DNA of 6,687 nucleotides from an uncultured Coriobacteriaceae bacterium (GTDB lineage Bacteria; Actinomycetota; Coriobacteriia; Coriobacteriales; Atopobiaceae). Shown here piece after piece: positions 1 through 5,731 of this stretch. The stretch lies in the NCBI GenBank assembly GCA_902772085.1, contig CACXZL010000099.1:1-6687 (forward strand), given 5' to 3'. The position numbers and the translations under genes were made by a program. A model generated the notes under the pieces. The model was not told the origin of the DNA, made no database searches, and saw nothing but the letters and a program-made list of their open reading frames with translations. Numbering within the stretch: the first letter of the stretch is position 1; every line of letters begins with the position of its first letter.

Positions 1-696
1 ACCGACCTCTCCGCCCAGAAAGATGCCGATGGCGATGAGCACAAGCCCTCCACAAAAGAACTGCCAACCCGTGAGCAGGAGCGGATCGCCCTTCGCGCCA
101 AAGCGCCGCATGAGGCAGGTTGCGGAGCCACCCGCAACGAGAGAAGCAAACACGAGACCCTCGCCTTGCAGGGACCACGCGCCCATCGTTCCTCCCCCTC
201 GAAGCGTCACAAGCACAACACCGCCGACGCCCAGCAGGCAGCCCGCGAGCTTGCGCGGCGTGAGCTGCTCTTGGCGAAACACAAGCGTGGCGAGGATAAT
301 CTGCACAAACGCGGACGTGCCCTGCACGAGCGACGAATTGGTGCCCGAGGCATGGGCGAGCCCCATGTAGAACGGCGCGTACTGCAAGGCCGTCTGAGAT
401 AGACCGAGAAGCGCGATCGGCGCGAGGTCTTGTTTGCGAGGGATCGGTGGCTTGCGACGCACGATCGCCGTGCCCAAAAGCACAAACAAGCCCGCAAGCG
501 TGAAGCGCATGCCGGCAAAGAGCAGCTGGCTTGCAGGGCTCTGGGCAGGAATCTCAAAGAGCCGATAGCCGGTCTTTACGAATGCAAATGCGCTGCCCCA
601 AAGTGCACAGCTTATGGCGGCGAGCGCCACGACCACGAGCGGCCGCGAGAGAGCGGAACTATCACGCATGGGCATGCTCGCTTGAAAGCTGTCCAT
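1..696 (-). CDS. EamA/DMT-family permease, partial (3' end beyond the left edge)
   Basis: The reverse strand is open from an ATG at 696 to the window edge and gives 232 residues of an inner-membrane protein of the drug/metabolite transporter superfamily. Hydrophobic segments lie at about residues 20-40, 57-79, 91-111, 120-140, 149-165, 178-195 and 206-228. The early ALWGSAFAFVKTG segment is typical of the first EamA repeat, and the second repeat starts near residue 175. Full-length relatives have about 300 residues and ten helices, so roughly the last quarter is missing. The start is uncertain: ATG 696 overlaps the upstream nitrogenase-like gene by 35 bp, while in-frame ATGs at 675 and 669 overlap less. 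None has a clear Shine-Dalgarno sequence, so translation may be coupled to the upstream gene. The substrate cannot be inferred; export of a metabolite linked to the neighbouring redox genes is only a guess. Confidence 0.87.
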   Translation of the reverse strand, partial: MDSFQASMPMRDSSALSRPLVVVALAAISCALWGSAFAFVKTGYRLFEIPAQSPASQLLFAGMRFTLAGLFVLLGTAIVRRKPPIPRKQDLAPIALLGLSQTALQYAPFYMGLAHASGTNSSLVQGTSAFVQIILATLVFRQEQLTPRKLAGCLLGVGGVVLVTLRGGGTMGAWSLQGEGLVFASLVAGGSATCLMRRFGAKGDPLLLTGWQFFCGGLVLIAIGIFLGGEVG

Positions 697-1915
697 AGCA
701 ATTGCGCCCGGAAAACGCAAGATGAGGCAACGGTTCGAGACGTGCGGATGGCGGGCATACCGGCGCATAGAGCGCATCCGCCAGCACAAATGACGCCTCT
801 GCAAGCGCACGCTCAACCTCTTCCTCTCCGTCCACCCATAGGTCACCCGACACGCGCAGCTCTTGCGGGGCCTCCAGCGGGCAGATCACTCTCACGGGCA
901 CGCCCGACTCCCGTTCGAGCGCCGCCGCATAGGATCCTGCCGCCACGGGTTCTCCCACCACACAACAGCTTCCGTCAGCAGATGAGACCCGAGCATCTCG
1001 ACAAGGCCACGAGTCGGTGCGCGACTCCTCAGAGTAGCACAGGGCAGCTGCGAGCTCATTCATGAAACCACCCACGGGAGTACCCACCACAAACGGCGTA
1101 CCGAAACGCCGCCGCAAAGCCTTCGCCACAGGAAGCCCTACGGAAGACACCACCAGATTCACGCTGGCCTGAGCAGCACGACCCAGCTCATCCAATCCGT
1201 TTCCCATAGACCAGCAGGAGACCACATCGAATCCCGCGCCATGCGCGAAATCGTACAATCCCGCAACCGCATCCTTTTGAAAGAAATCGAGCGGAGTAGC
1301 TCCCAAGATGTTGAGCGTGTGCGGAACGGTCGTGTCGCCATCGCCGTTCACGAACCGCTCTGCCACCTCCACAAGCGCACGACCCGCGCCAACCGTGTAG
1401 TCGTGCATGCCATTTGTACGCACATAGAAGGTCGGAATACCCGTGCGACGCTCTATGATCTTGCAAATCGCTGTGAAGTCCGTGCCCGTGATGAACGGAA
1501 TCGGCGAGTTGCACAGCGCAATGAAACGCGGATGCAGCTCAAGGGCGGCATCCACCACGTCGTCTATGAGTTTGTTGTCGTTGCCGAGGATGGCATCGCG
1601 CTCCACAAGCCCAGTGATGAAGATAAGACTGTCTTGGTCATACCAGCGCGTCTCGTCATGAGTGTTGTAGGTGGAGTTGCAGCCAGACGGATCGTGAATG
1701 ACCACCATGCCGCCCAGCTCGTAGAGCGCAGAGCATGCCCCAGACACGTCTCCCGTATATACCGGAAGGATGCGGTTCGTTCGATTCATATGCTTCTCTC
1801 CCGCAGAAGGATCGCCATGCTTCATCACCCGTCTATAGTACTCGCTTCCTTGAGGAAGACTGTATGAAATAGTCGGCTTCGCTCGACAATTCTGCGTATA
1901 TGATTCTTTAGACAC
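662..1915 (-). CDS. Nitrogenase component 1-like protein (NifD/NifK/NifE/NifN superfamily), subunit B
   Basis: This is a 417-aa protein (375 aa if started at 1789) of the Oxidored_nitro superfamily. Seen directly: Cys61 in DVSGACSALYELGG, Cys79 in HDPSGCNSTYNTHDE and Cys135 in ALCNSPIPFITGTD. The order and spacing recall the three P-cluster cysteines of NifD (62, 88, 154), with HDPSGC in place of HGPxGC. ILGATPLDF near residue 203 marks the next Rossmann-like domain, and Cys234, 293, 305, 317, 318, 345, 387 and 406 follow. I see no convincing FeMo-cofactor Cys/His pair, so dinitrogen reduction is unlikely. The likely partner is the other component 1-like protein at 3391-4707. Start: the frame opens with GTG 1915 directly after a TAG and has no Shine-Dalgarno site there. 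ATG 1789 has GGGAG eight bases upstream. Residues 13-42 read like real protein (ISYSLPQGSEYYRRV, HGDPSAGEKH), so the longer form is given. Substrate and cofactor are unknown. Confidence 0.85.
   Translation of the reverse strand: MSKESYTQNCRAKPTISYSLPQGSEYYRRVMKHGDPSAGEKHMNRTNRILPVYTGDVSGACSALYELGGMVVIHDPSGCNSTYNTHDETRWYDQDSLIFITGLVERDAILGNDNKLIDDVVDAALELHPRFIALCNSPIPFITGTDFTAICKIIERRTGIPTFYVRTNGMHDYTVGAGRALVEVAERFVNGDGDTTVPHTLNILGATPLDFFQKDAVAGLYDFAHGAGFDVVSCWSMGNGLDELGRAAQASVNLVVSSVGLPVAKALRRRFGTPFVVGTPVGGFMNELAAALCYSEESRTDSWPCRDARVSSADGSCCVVGEPVAAGSYAAALERESGVPVRVICPLEAPQELRVSGDLWVDGEEEVERALAEASFVLADALYAPVCPPSARLEPLPHLAFSGRNCYGQLSSEHAHA
1798..1802 (-). promoter_or_regulatory. Candidate Shine-Dalgarno site for an internal start at ATG 1789
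   Basis: On the minus strand GGGAG lies 8 nt before the ATG whose first base is 1789, the best-placed ribosome-binding site near the 5' end of the nitrogenase-like gene. If used, the protein is 375 aa and the divergent intergenic gap is 148 bp rather than 22 bp. The same bases encode part of the plausible peptide HGDPSAGEKH, so the match may be accidental. Confidence 0.4.
1845..1858. repeat. Short palindrome CTTCCT-TG-AGGAAG
   Basis: A perfect 6-bp inverted repeat with a 2-bp centre lies between the divergently transcribed genes. It falls inside the first codons if the nitrogenase-like gene starts at 1915, and in its leader if it starts at 1789. It is operator-like in size and symmetry, but a 6-bp palindrome can arise by chance and I saw no second copy. 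Confidence 0.25.
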
Positions 1916-1935
1916 CTATAACCGAGGAGGTGTCT
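1910..1935 (+). promoter_or_regulatory. Stem-loop covering the ribosome-binding site of the plus-strand gene
   Basis: AGACACCT (1910-1917) is perfectly complementary to AGGTGTCT (1928-1935), with a 10-nt loop between. The right arm and loop contain the strong Shine-Dalgarno sequence GAGGAGG (1924-1930), 7 nt before the ATG at 1938. In the mRNA this hairpin would partly occlude the ribosome-binding site, which could keep expression low or conditional. The pairing is seen; the regulatory role is inference. Confidence 0.4.
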
Positions 1936-1937
1936 CT

Positions 1938-3071
1938 ATGGGACTCACGATCTCGTTTCTTTCCGCCCTCGACGCCATGAGAACCATACGGTCAAATGGT
2001 ATAAGCGTCCAGGAAATGGACACGACACTCCTTACGCAACCCGTTCCTTGGGCCGGCAAACACTGGTCTATGAAAGAATTCGAGTCATCGAAGTGGCAAT
2101 GGGGCATTCCCACCGCAGACGATCCTTTGCACGTTTTGGTACCGCAACTCACCGGGCGACCACGTATGGCCTATGTGAGGACCCATCTGACTCGGCAGAA
2201 TCTGCCATCCAGATCTATTCTATGGGCTGATGAGTGCACGTCTATTGTGTGCCCAGAATTGCTGTTTCTGCAGATGGTGAGCGTATTCTCGTTTCCCGCG
2301 CTTGTGCTTTTGGGCTACGAGCTCTGTGGGAACTTCTCAAGGTCTGCTCTCGACCCGCTCAACGGGCATGTAGAGATGAATATCCCTGCGGCCACGAGCG
2401 TCGATCGCATCCGCGAATACATCTTGGCAAGCTCATATGGCCGAGGCGCCAGCGTGGCGTTGCGAGCACTTGATTGTGTTTCCGACCACGCTTTGAGTGC
2501 ACCAGAGGCACTGCTTGCTGCGATGTATTCTATGCCGACCAACGAAGCTGGCTACGATATGGGGCCGATCACTTTGAACGAGAAAGTCCGAATCAATTGC
2601 AACGGCGACAGCGCACGAAAACAGCATCGCTATCCAGATATCACGCTTTCGTCAATACCAATAGGTATCAACTATGACGGTGAGGGCCACTTTGAACTTG
2701 ATGGGCTGAAGGATTTGATTCGCCACGCCGAAAGCCTTGAAGGGGAGGAAAACGAGGCTGCGCGAGAGCTTGTAGTTCGCAAACTGGATAGCATTCGAGA
2801 AAAGATGCTTGACGACAACATGAGAAATCGTGAGCTTGCGGCTGCTGGCAGGATCGTAATGGTGGTGACTAAGGATGATCTGTATGGAAAGGGGAACTTG
2901 GACAACCTCACCCGCCAGATGCTTGACTGCGCACACAATGCATTTGGCCTCGACGTACAAAAACACGTCCGAATCCTAGACGACACTGATGCAGCTCGCG
3001 ACCGAAACGAACTTCTGGAGTCTTTTTTGCCAGGGGGCAGACCGTTTGGCGCTGCGCACGGAAAGATGTAA
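1938..3071 (+). CDS. AbiEi-like / DUF559 (Vsr-like PD-(D/E)XK fold) protein, orphan
   Basis: This 377-aa protein starts at ATG 1938 with GAGGAGG seven bases upstream. It is the only plus-strand gene in the window. Residues about 1-130 (FLSALDAMRTIRS; DPLHVLV; H83 and LP at 89-90; CPELLFLQM; GYELCG) resemble the AbiEi-type part of actinobacterial proteins. Residues about 186-320 resemble a DUF559/Vsr-like nuclease fold: SAPEALLAAM (E190), PD at 233-234, INYDGEGHFE (N245, D247, H251), DNMRNRELAAAG (293-304) and VVTKDDLYGKG. In DUF559 proteins the residue two before the Asp of the xDG motif is usually acidic; here it is Asn245, so catalysis may be altered. AbiEi-type proteins usually act as DNA-binding antitoxins for AbiEii, but no AbiEii-like gene is adjacent. 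The less GC-rich codon use and opposite orientation suggest acquisition. Assignment comes from remembered motif patterns, not a search, so the exact role (defence, DNA repair, regulation) is open. Confidence 0.72.
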   Translation: MGLTISFLSALDAMRTIRSNGISVQEMDTTLLTQPVPWAGKHWSMKEFESSKWQWGIPTADDPLHVLVPQLTGRPRMAYVRTHLTRQNLPSRSILWADECTSIVCPELLFLQMVSVFSFPALVLLGYELCGNFSRSALDPLNGHVEMNIPAATSVDRIREYILASSYGRGASVALRALDCVSDHALSAPEALLAAMYSMPTNEAGYDMGPITLNEKVRINCNGDSARKQHRYPDITLSSIPIGINYDGEGHFELDGLKDLIRHAESLEGEENEAARELVVRKLDSIREKMLDDNMRNRELAAAGRIVMVVTKDDLYGKGNLDNLTRQMLDCAHNAFGLDVQKHVRILDDTDAARDRNELLESFLPGGRPFGAAHGKM

Positions 3072-3094
3072 GGAAAAAGATTTGTTGTATGTTA

Positions 3095-3263
3095 TTACAA
3101 TGTGGTAACAAGTTGTATGCTTATAGCTAAATGCGCACTTAGTTTTCTTTAAGCGTCCAAATCGTTACCACTTTGTATTTTATAAAGTGGTAACGATTTC
3201 CATCCTGAAAGAAAACTAAGTGCGCATTTAGCTGCTGGCATACAACTTGTTACCACTTTACAA
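3095..3263. mobile_element. MITE-like palindromic element with flanking TTACAA repeats
   Basis: A long interrupted palindrome (3102-3256) is bounded on each side by one T and then the direct repeat TTACAA (3095-3100 and 3258-3263), which looks like a 6-bp target-site duplication. The element between the repeats is 157 bp, too small to encode a transposase, and is AT-rich compared with the flanking genes. A MITE mobilised in trans is the simplest reading. It could instead be a structured RNA or a folded spacer between convergent genes, since six matching bases can occur by chance. Confidence 0.45.
3102..3256. repeat. 155-bp interrupted palindrome with three perfect stems
   Basis: From outside in, 3102-3120 pairs with 3238-3256 (19 bp), 3125-3150 with 3208-3233 (26 bp) and 3159-3174 with 3184-3199 (16 bp). 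All 61 pairs are perfect. The stems are separated by symmetric internal loops of 4+4 nt and 8+8 nt and closed by a 9-nt loop (3175-3183, GTATTTTAT). Perfect arms with size-matched but unpaired loops suggest constraint on the structure or a recent origin. The palindrome begins 30 bp after the plus-strand gene. No T-tract follows on either strand, so it is not a classical intrinsic terminator, although convergent transcripts could stop there. Confidence 0.9.
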
Positions 3264-3275
3264 GCACCTCATATA

Positions 3276-3310
3276 AAAATTCTTTGGACATATATGCCCA
3301 GTCCAAGAAA
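3276..3310 (-). terminator. Probable rho-independent terminator for the hyp/nitrogenase-like operon
   Basis: Read on the minus strand, TTCTTGGAC (from 3309) and GTCCAAAGAA (to 3280) form a 9-bp stem with one bulged base and an 11-nt loop, followed at once by TTTTTAT. The U-tract is on the minus-strand side only, so it would stop transcripts coming from the gene that ends at 3391. The stem has few G-C pairs, so efficiency may be modest. Confidence 0.55.
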
Positions 3311-3324
3311 AAGCGAGCTTAGAA

Positions 3325-3369
3325 ACGCTCACGGCCCTTCGGCTTGGAACGACGAAGAGCCGCGAGCGT
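3325..3369 (-). terminator. Strong 17-bp stem-loop just downstream of the nitrogenase-like gene
   Basis: The arms 3325-3341 and 3353-3369 enclose an 11-nt loop, 21 nt past the stop codon of the minus-strand gene. In the minus-strand RNA all 17 positions pair, two of them as G-U. In the plus-strand RNA those two are A-C mismatches, so the structure belongs to the minus-strand transcript. Only short U stretches follow, so it may be a 3'-end stabiliser or the first part of a tandem terminator with the hairpin at 3276-3310. Confidence 0.6.
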
Positions 3370-3390
3370 ACGCTGCCGTGCCGATCGCAT

Positions 3391-4707
3391 CTAGAAACAG
3401 CTCACGCAGCCCCATCCTTTGCGTGGCACGAGGTCACGTGCATCCTTTTCGGTCTCCCACGCCTCCTGCATGAGACGTGCCATAGCTCGTATGCCTGCAA
3501 ATCCCCATAGACCTCCGCCCTCTACCATATTTACGAAGTGCGACGTGCCCGTAAACCAAGCGGCCTTCTGCCCTACGGCCAAGACGTCGTACGATCGCTG
3601 GCGAGAGGCAATACGGAGCTCAGGCAAGACGATGGAGGAGATCTGCAGGTCAGGGGCATGCTCGTTCAGCCATCCGAGATCAGTCTCCTCCTCGGAGTTT
3701 ACCCCATCCATATACACCTCTGCCACTCGCATCCCATGCTCGATCAAGAGTCGAGCCAAGCCTAAAGGCCGCGGATGCACACTCATATCTATCGCTATGG
3801 GCACATTGCCCAGTTCCTTTCGCAGTGATTCGAGTGCGTCTTCGCAACGCGCGATTTCTTCCTTGAATTCCGGCAGCGGGATGTCCAATGCCTCGTGAAG
3901 CGCGTGATACTGAGCCTCGATTTCTTCGTACGAGAACGTGGAAGGCAGATAGAGGTAGCGCCTCTTCAGACGTTTCGCGAGCTTGCTGATACCATAGCGC
4001 GCGTTGGAATACGTGGCGACGAGTGTCTCCGCACGCGCAAGGCCTTTAAACTCTTGATATGTATCACAATCCTGCAGCTCAACAAATCCGTAACCGCCCC
4101 GTCGCAACACATCGCGCAATTCACAATCCGCGTCCAGCGCGAAATCGCTTCCCAAACACGCCACCAGCTTCTCAGTGGCATTGCAAGGCGAGAGCGGATC
4201 GTACATCACCGCACGCAAGCGTTGGTCAGGACTAAGCCGTCGCTTCATGACGGGATCCATAAAGCCACGCACGAAGTCTATACCGGGAAACTCCCGCTCC
4301 AGCTCACGATAGACGCGCGACATGCTCACACCCAAAAAATGGTGCGTACATACGGGAAACACCATGGCGCACGGAGGCAAACCACCGCGAGTCTCCAACT
4401 TGCGCAGCACATCGACAATGCCCGCCAGCGTGATCTCCTCCACCGTGCCGCGCGTGATGTCCTCCTCCTTGAGCACCACGCATGAGAAGCGATCTGAAGC
4501 TCCCATCTCAGCCGCCGTTAGCACGACTCCTCGCATGCAATTGATTGCGCACACGTAGATCTGATGCGCTTCTGGAACGAGCATGCCTATGTGCACGATG
4601 TTCCACACACCATGCGCAGGCGGATTGAACTCCAGCTTTGAGGGAAAGAGCGGTGCGTCATCCGTCTCAGCCGCGCTCACCACCGAGGGTCCCAATCGCT
4701 TAAGCAT
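3391..4707 (-). CDS. Nitrogenase component 1-like protein, subunit A
   Basis: This 438-aa protein starts at ATG 4707 with GAAAGGG five bases upstream, 19 bp after the hypE stop. The N-terminal block HGVWNIVHIGMLVPEAHQ, then IYVCAINCMRGVV (Cys53, Cys57), VFPVCTHHFLGVS (Cys120, His122, His123) and FMDPVMKRR fit the nitrogenase component 1 superfamily as seen in uncharacterised anaerobe proteins. CTHHFLGVS lies where NifD carries its third P-cluster cysteine. A later Rossmann-like part runs from about 300 (IAIDMSVHPRPLGLARLL) to 412, with AVGQKAAWF and HFVN. The extreme C-terminus, GWGCVSCF, is a CxxC tail (Cys434, Cys437) that I do not recall from NifD or NifK and that could bind metal. Position directly after hypDE suggests co-expression with hydrogenase maturation. 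The likely partner is the protein at 662-1915. No NifH-like reductase is visible, and substrate and cofactor are unknown. Confidence 0.86.
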   Translation of the reverse strand: MLKRLGPSVVSAAETDDAPLFPSKLEFNPPAHGVWNIVHIGMLVPEAHQIYVCAINCMRGVVLTAAEMGASDRFSCVVLKEEDITRGTVEEITLAGIVDVLRKLETRGGLPPCAMVFPVCTHHFLGVSMSRVYRELEREFPGIDFVRGFMDPVMKRRLSPDQRLRAVMYDPLSPCNATEKLVACLGSDFALDADCELRDVLRRGGYGFVELQDCDTYQEFKGLARAETLVATYSNARYGISKLAKRLKRRYLYLPSTFSYEEIEAQYHALHEALDIPLPEFKEEIARCEDALESLRKELGNVPIAIDMSVHPRPLGLARLLIEHGMRVAEVYMDGVNSEEETDLGWLNEHAPDLQISSIVLPELRIASRQRSYDVLAVGQKAAWFTGTSHFVNMVEGGGLWGFAGIRAMARLMQEAWETEKDARDLVPRKGWGCVSCF

Positions 4708-4726
4708 GCTCGCCCTTTCTCACGTC

Positions 4727-5731
4727 TTAGCAAATCCTCGGCAGGAGCTCCCCACCCGGCTGGGGTAAAAGCGTCTGCGTACCAATCTCGGTGTTCATGA
4801 CAACCCAGCCAGGACGTTCGTCCGTCACACGGCCTATGATGGCAGCGCCCTGCGAATGCGGAGCCGCACGCAAGGCCTCCACCAGCGCATCAGCCTCATC
4901 AGCCGGAGCTATGACCACAAGCCTCCCCTCGCAGGCAAGGTAGAGCGGCTCGAGCCCGAGCATCCTGCATACGCCACCCACGGCTGGGTCCACAGGAACC
5001 GCCGAAGCGTCGAGCGAGATGCCCACGCCGCTCTGTGCCGCAATCTCGTAGAGTACCGTACCCACACCGCCACGGGTGGCGTCGCGTATTACGTGGATGT
5101 CCTTGCTCACGCCAAGCATCGCTTCCACGCTCGACCACAACGGAGCACAGTCCGACGTCACGTCCGCCTCGATACCGAAGTCGTCGCGCGCAAGCAGAAT
5201 CGTACAACCATGCCGTCCCACGTCACCCGTCACGATGATGGCATCTCCTGGCCGGGCGTTTGCCCCCGCCGGAGTCGCGCCATCCACGACCTCGCCCACG
5301 CCGGTAGTCGTGATAAACACCCCGTCAACTTGGCCTTTACCTGCCACTTTTGTGTCACCAGCGACCAGCGTCACGCCAGCCTCTGCGGCGGTGGCGGCCA
5401 TGGCATCGGCAATGGCCTCAAGCTTTTCCAGCTCGAAGCCCTCCTCTATCACAAACGCGCAAGTGAGGTAGCGCGGCCGTGCGCCCATGCAGGCAAGGTC
5501 GTTCACTGTACCGCACACGCTCAGCTTCCCGATGTTTCCCCCTGGAAAAAACGACGGCGAGACGATGAACCCGTCCGTGGACATGGCAATCCTGCCCGCC
5601 GGTCGCGCCAGCACCGCCGCGTCATCGGCCGTAAGCAAAGGGCTCTCGAACCTCTTTGCAAATACCGTCTCGATAAGCTTCGCCGTCTGCTTCCCGCCAG
5701 CCCCCATGGCCAGTGTAACCTGTTTGCTCAC
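4727..5731 (-). CDS. hypE: Hydrogenase maturation protein HypE (carbamoyl dehydratase)
   Basis: HypE receives a carbamoyl group from HypF on its C-terminal cysteine, dehydrates it to thiocyanate using ATP, and hands cyanide to the iron held by HypC-HypD in the cytoplasm. The 334-aa protein has the usual family length. Visible signatures are MGAGGKQTAKLIE at the N-terminus, STDGFIVSPSFFPGGNIGKL (51-70), CGTVNDLACMGA (73-84), VAGDTKV, DATRGGVGTVLYEIA, and the required C-terminal PRIC ending in Cys334. The start is GTG 5731: it overlaps the hypD stop as GTGA, has GGAGG nine bases upstream, and yields the expected N-terminus. The frame stays open to 5911, but that extension only shadows hypD. Start overlap implies translational coupling to hypD. 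All key motifs are present, so it should be functional. Confidence 0.96.
   Translation of the reverse strand: MSKQVTLAMGAGGKQTAKLIETVFAKRFESPLLTADDAAVLARPAGRIAMSTDGFIVSPSFFPGGNIGKLSVCGTVNDLACMGARPRYLTCAFVIEEGFELEKLEAIADAMAATAAEAGVTLVAGDTKVAGKGQVDGVFITTTGVGEVVDGATPAGANARPGDAIIVTGDVGRHGCTILLARDDFGIEADVTSDCAPLWSSVEAMLGVSKDIHVIRDATRGGVGTVLYEIAAQSGVGISLDASAVPVDPAVGGVCRMLGLEPLYLACEGRLVVIAPADEADALVEALRAAPHSQGAAIIGRVTDERPGWVVMNTEIGTQTLLPQPGGELLPRIC

Larger units (their letters stand above)
3072..3390. other. 319-bp intergenic region between convergent genes
   Basis: No gene is supported here. The left half holds the palindromic MITE-like element; the right half holds two stem-loops that serve the minus-strand operon. 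GTTGTATG occurs just outside the element (3084-3091) and again inside its left arm (3112-3119), so local duplication may extend slightly beyond the palindrome. Confidence 0.7.

Noticed and set aside
430..1065. Open frame on the plus strand opposite the permease and the nitrogenase-like gene
   Set aside because: The low-complexity Arg/Pro/His-rich translation crosses two real minus-strand genes and resembles no protein I know.
1871..1922. Sigma-70 promoter for the plus-strand gene (TATGAT at 1899-1904 or TATAAC at 1917-1922)
   Set aside because: Neither -10-like hexamer has a matching -35 box at acceptable spacing, and the second would place the transcript start within the Shine-Dalgarno.
3102..3256. 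Retron-type msr-msd RNA
   Set aside because: The adjacent protein has none of the reverse transcriptase motifs such as YADD, so the long hairpin alone does not support a retron.
3102..3256. CRISPR array
   Set aside because: The repeated unit is only 8 bp, alternates in orientation and lies within a palindrome, with no direct repeats of CRISPR length.
3102..3263. Classical intrinsic terminator for the plus-strand gene
   Set aside because: Only three T residues follow the stem, then ACAAGC; the arms are also far longer than in usual terminators.
662..4707. True nitrogen-fixation genes nifDK
   Set aside because: No NifH is present, no FeMo-cofactor ligand pair is recognisable, and the proteins are diverged around the cysteine motifs; a nitrogenase-like relative is the safer reading.
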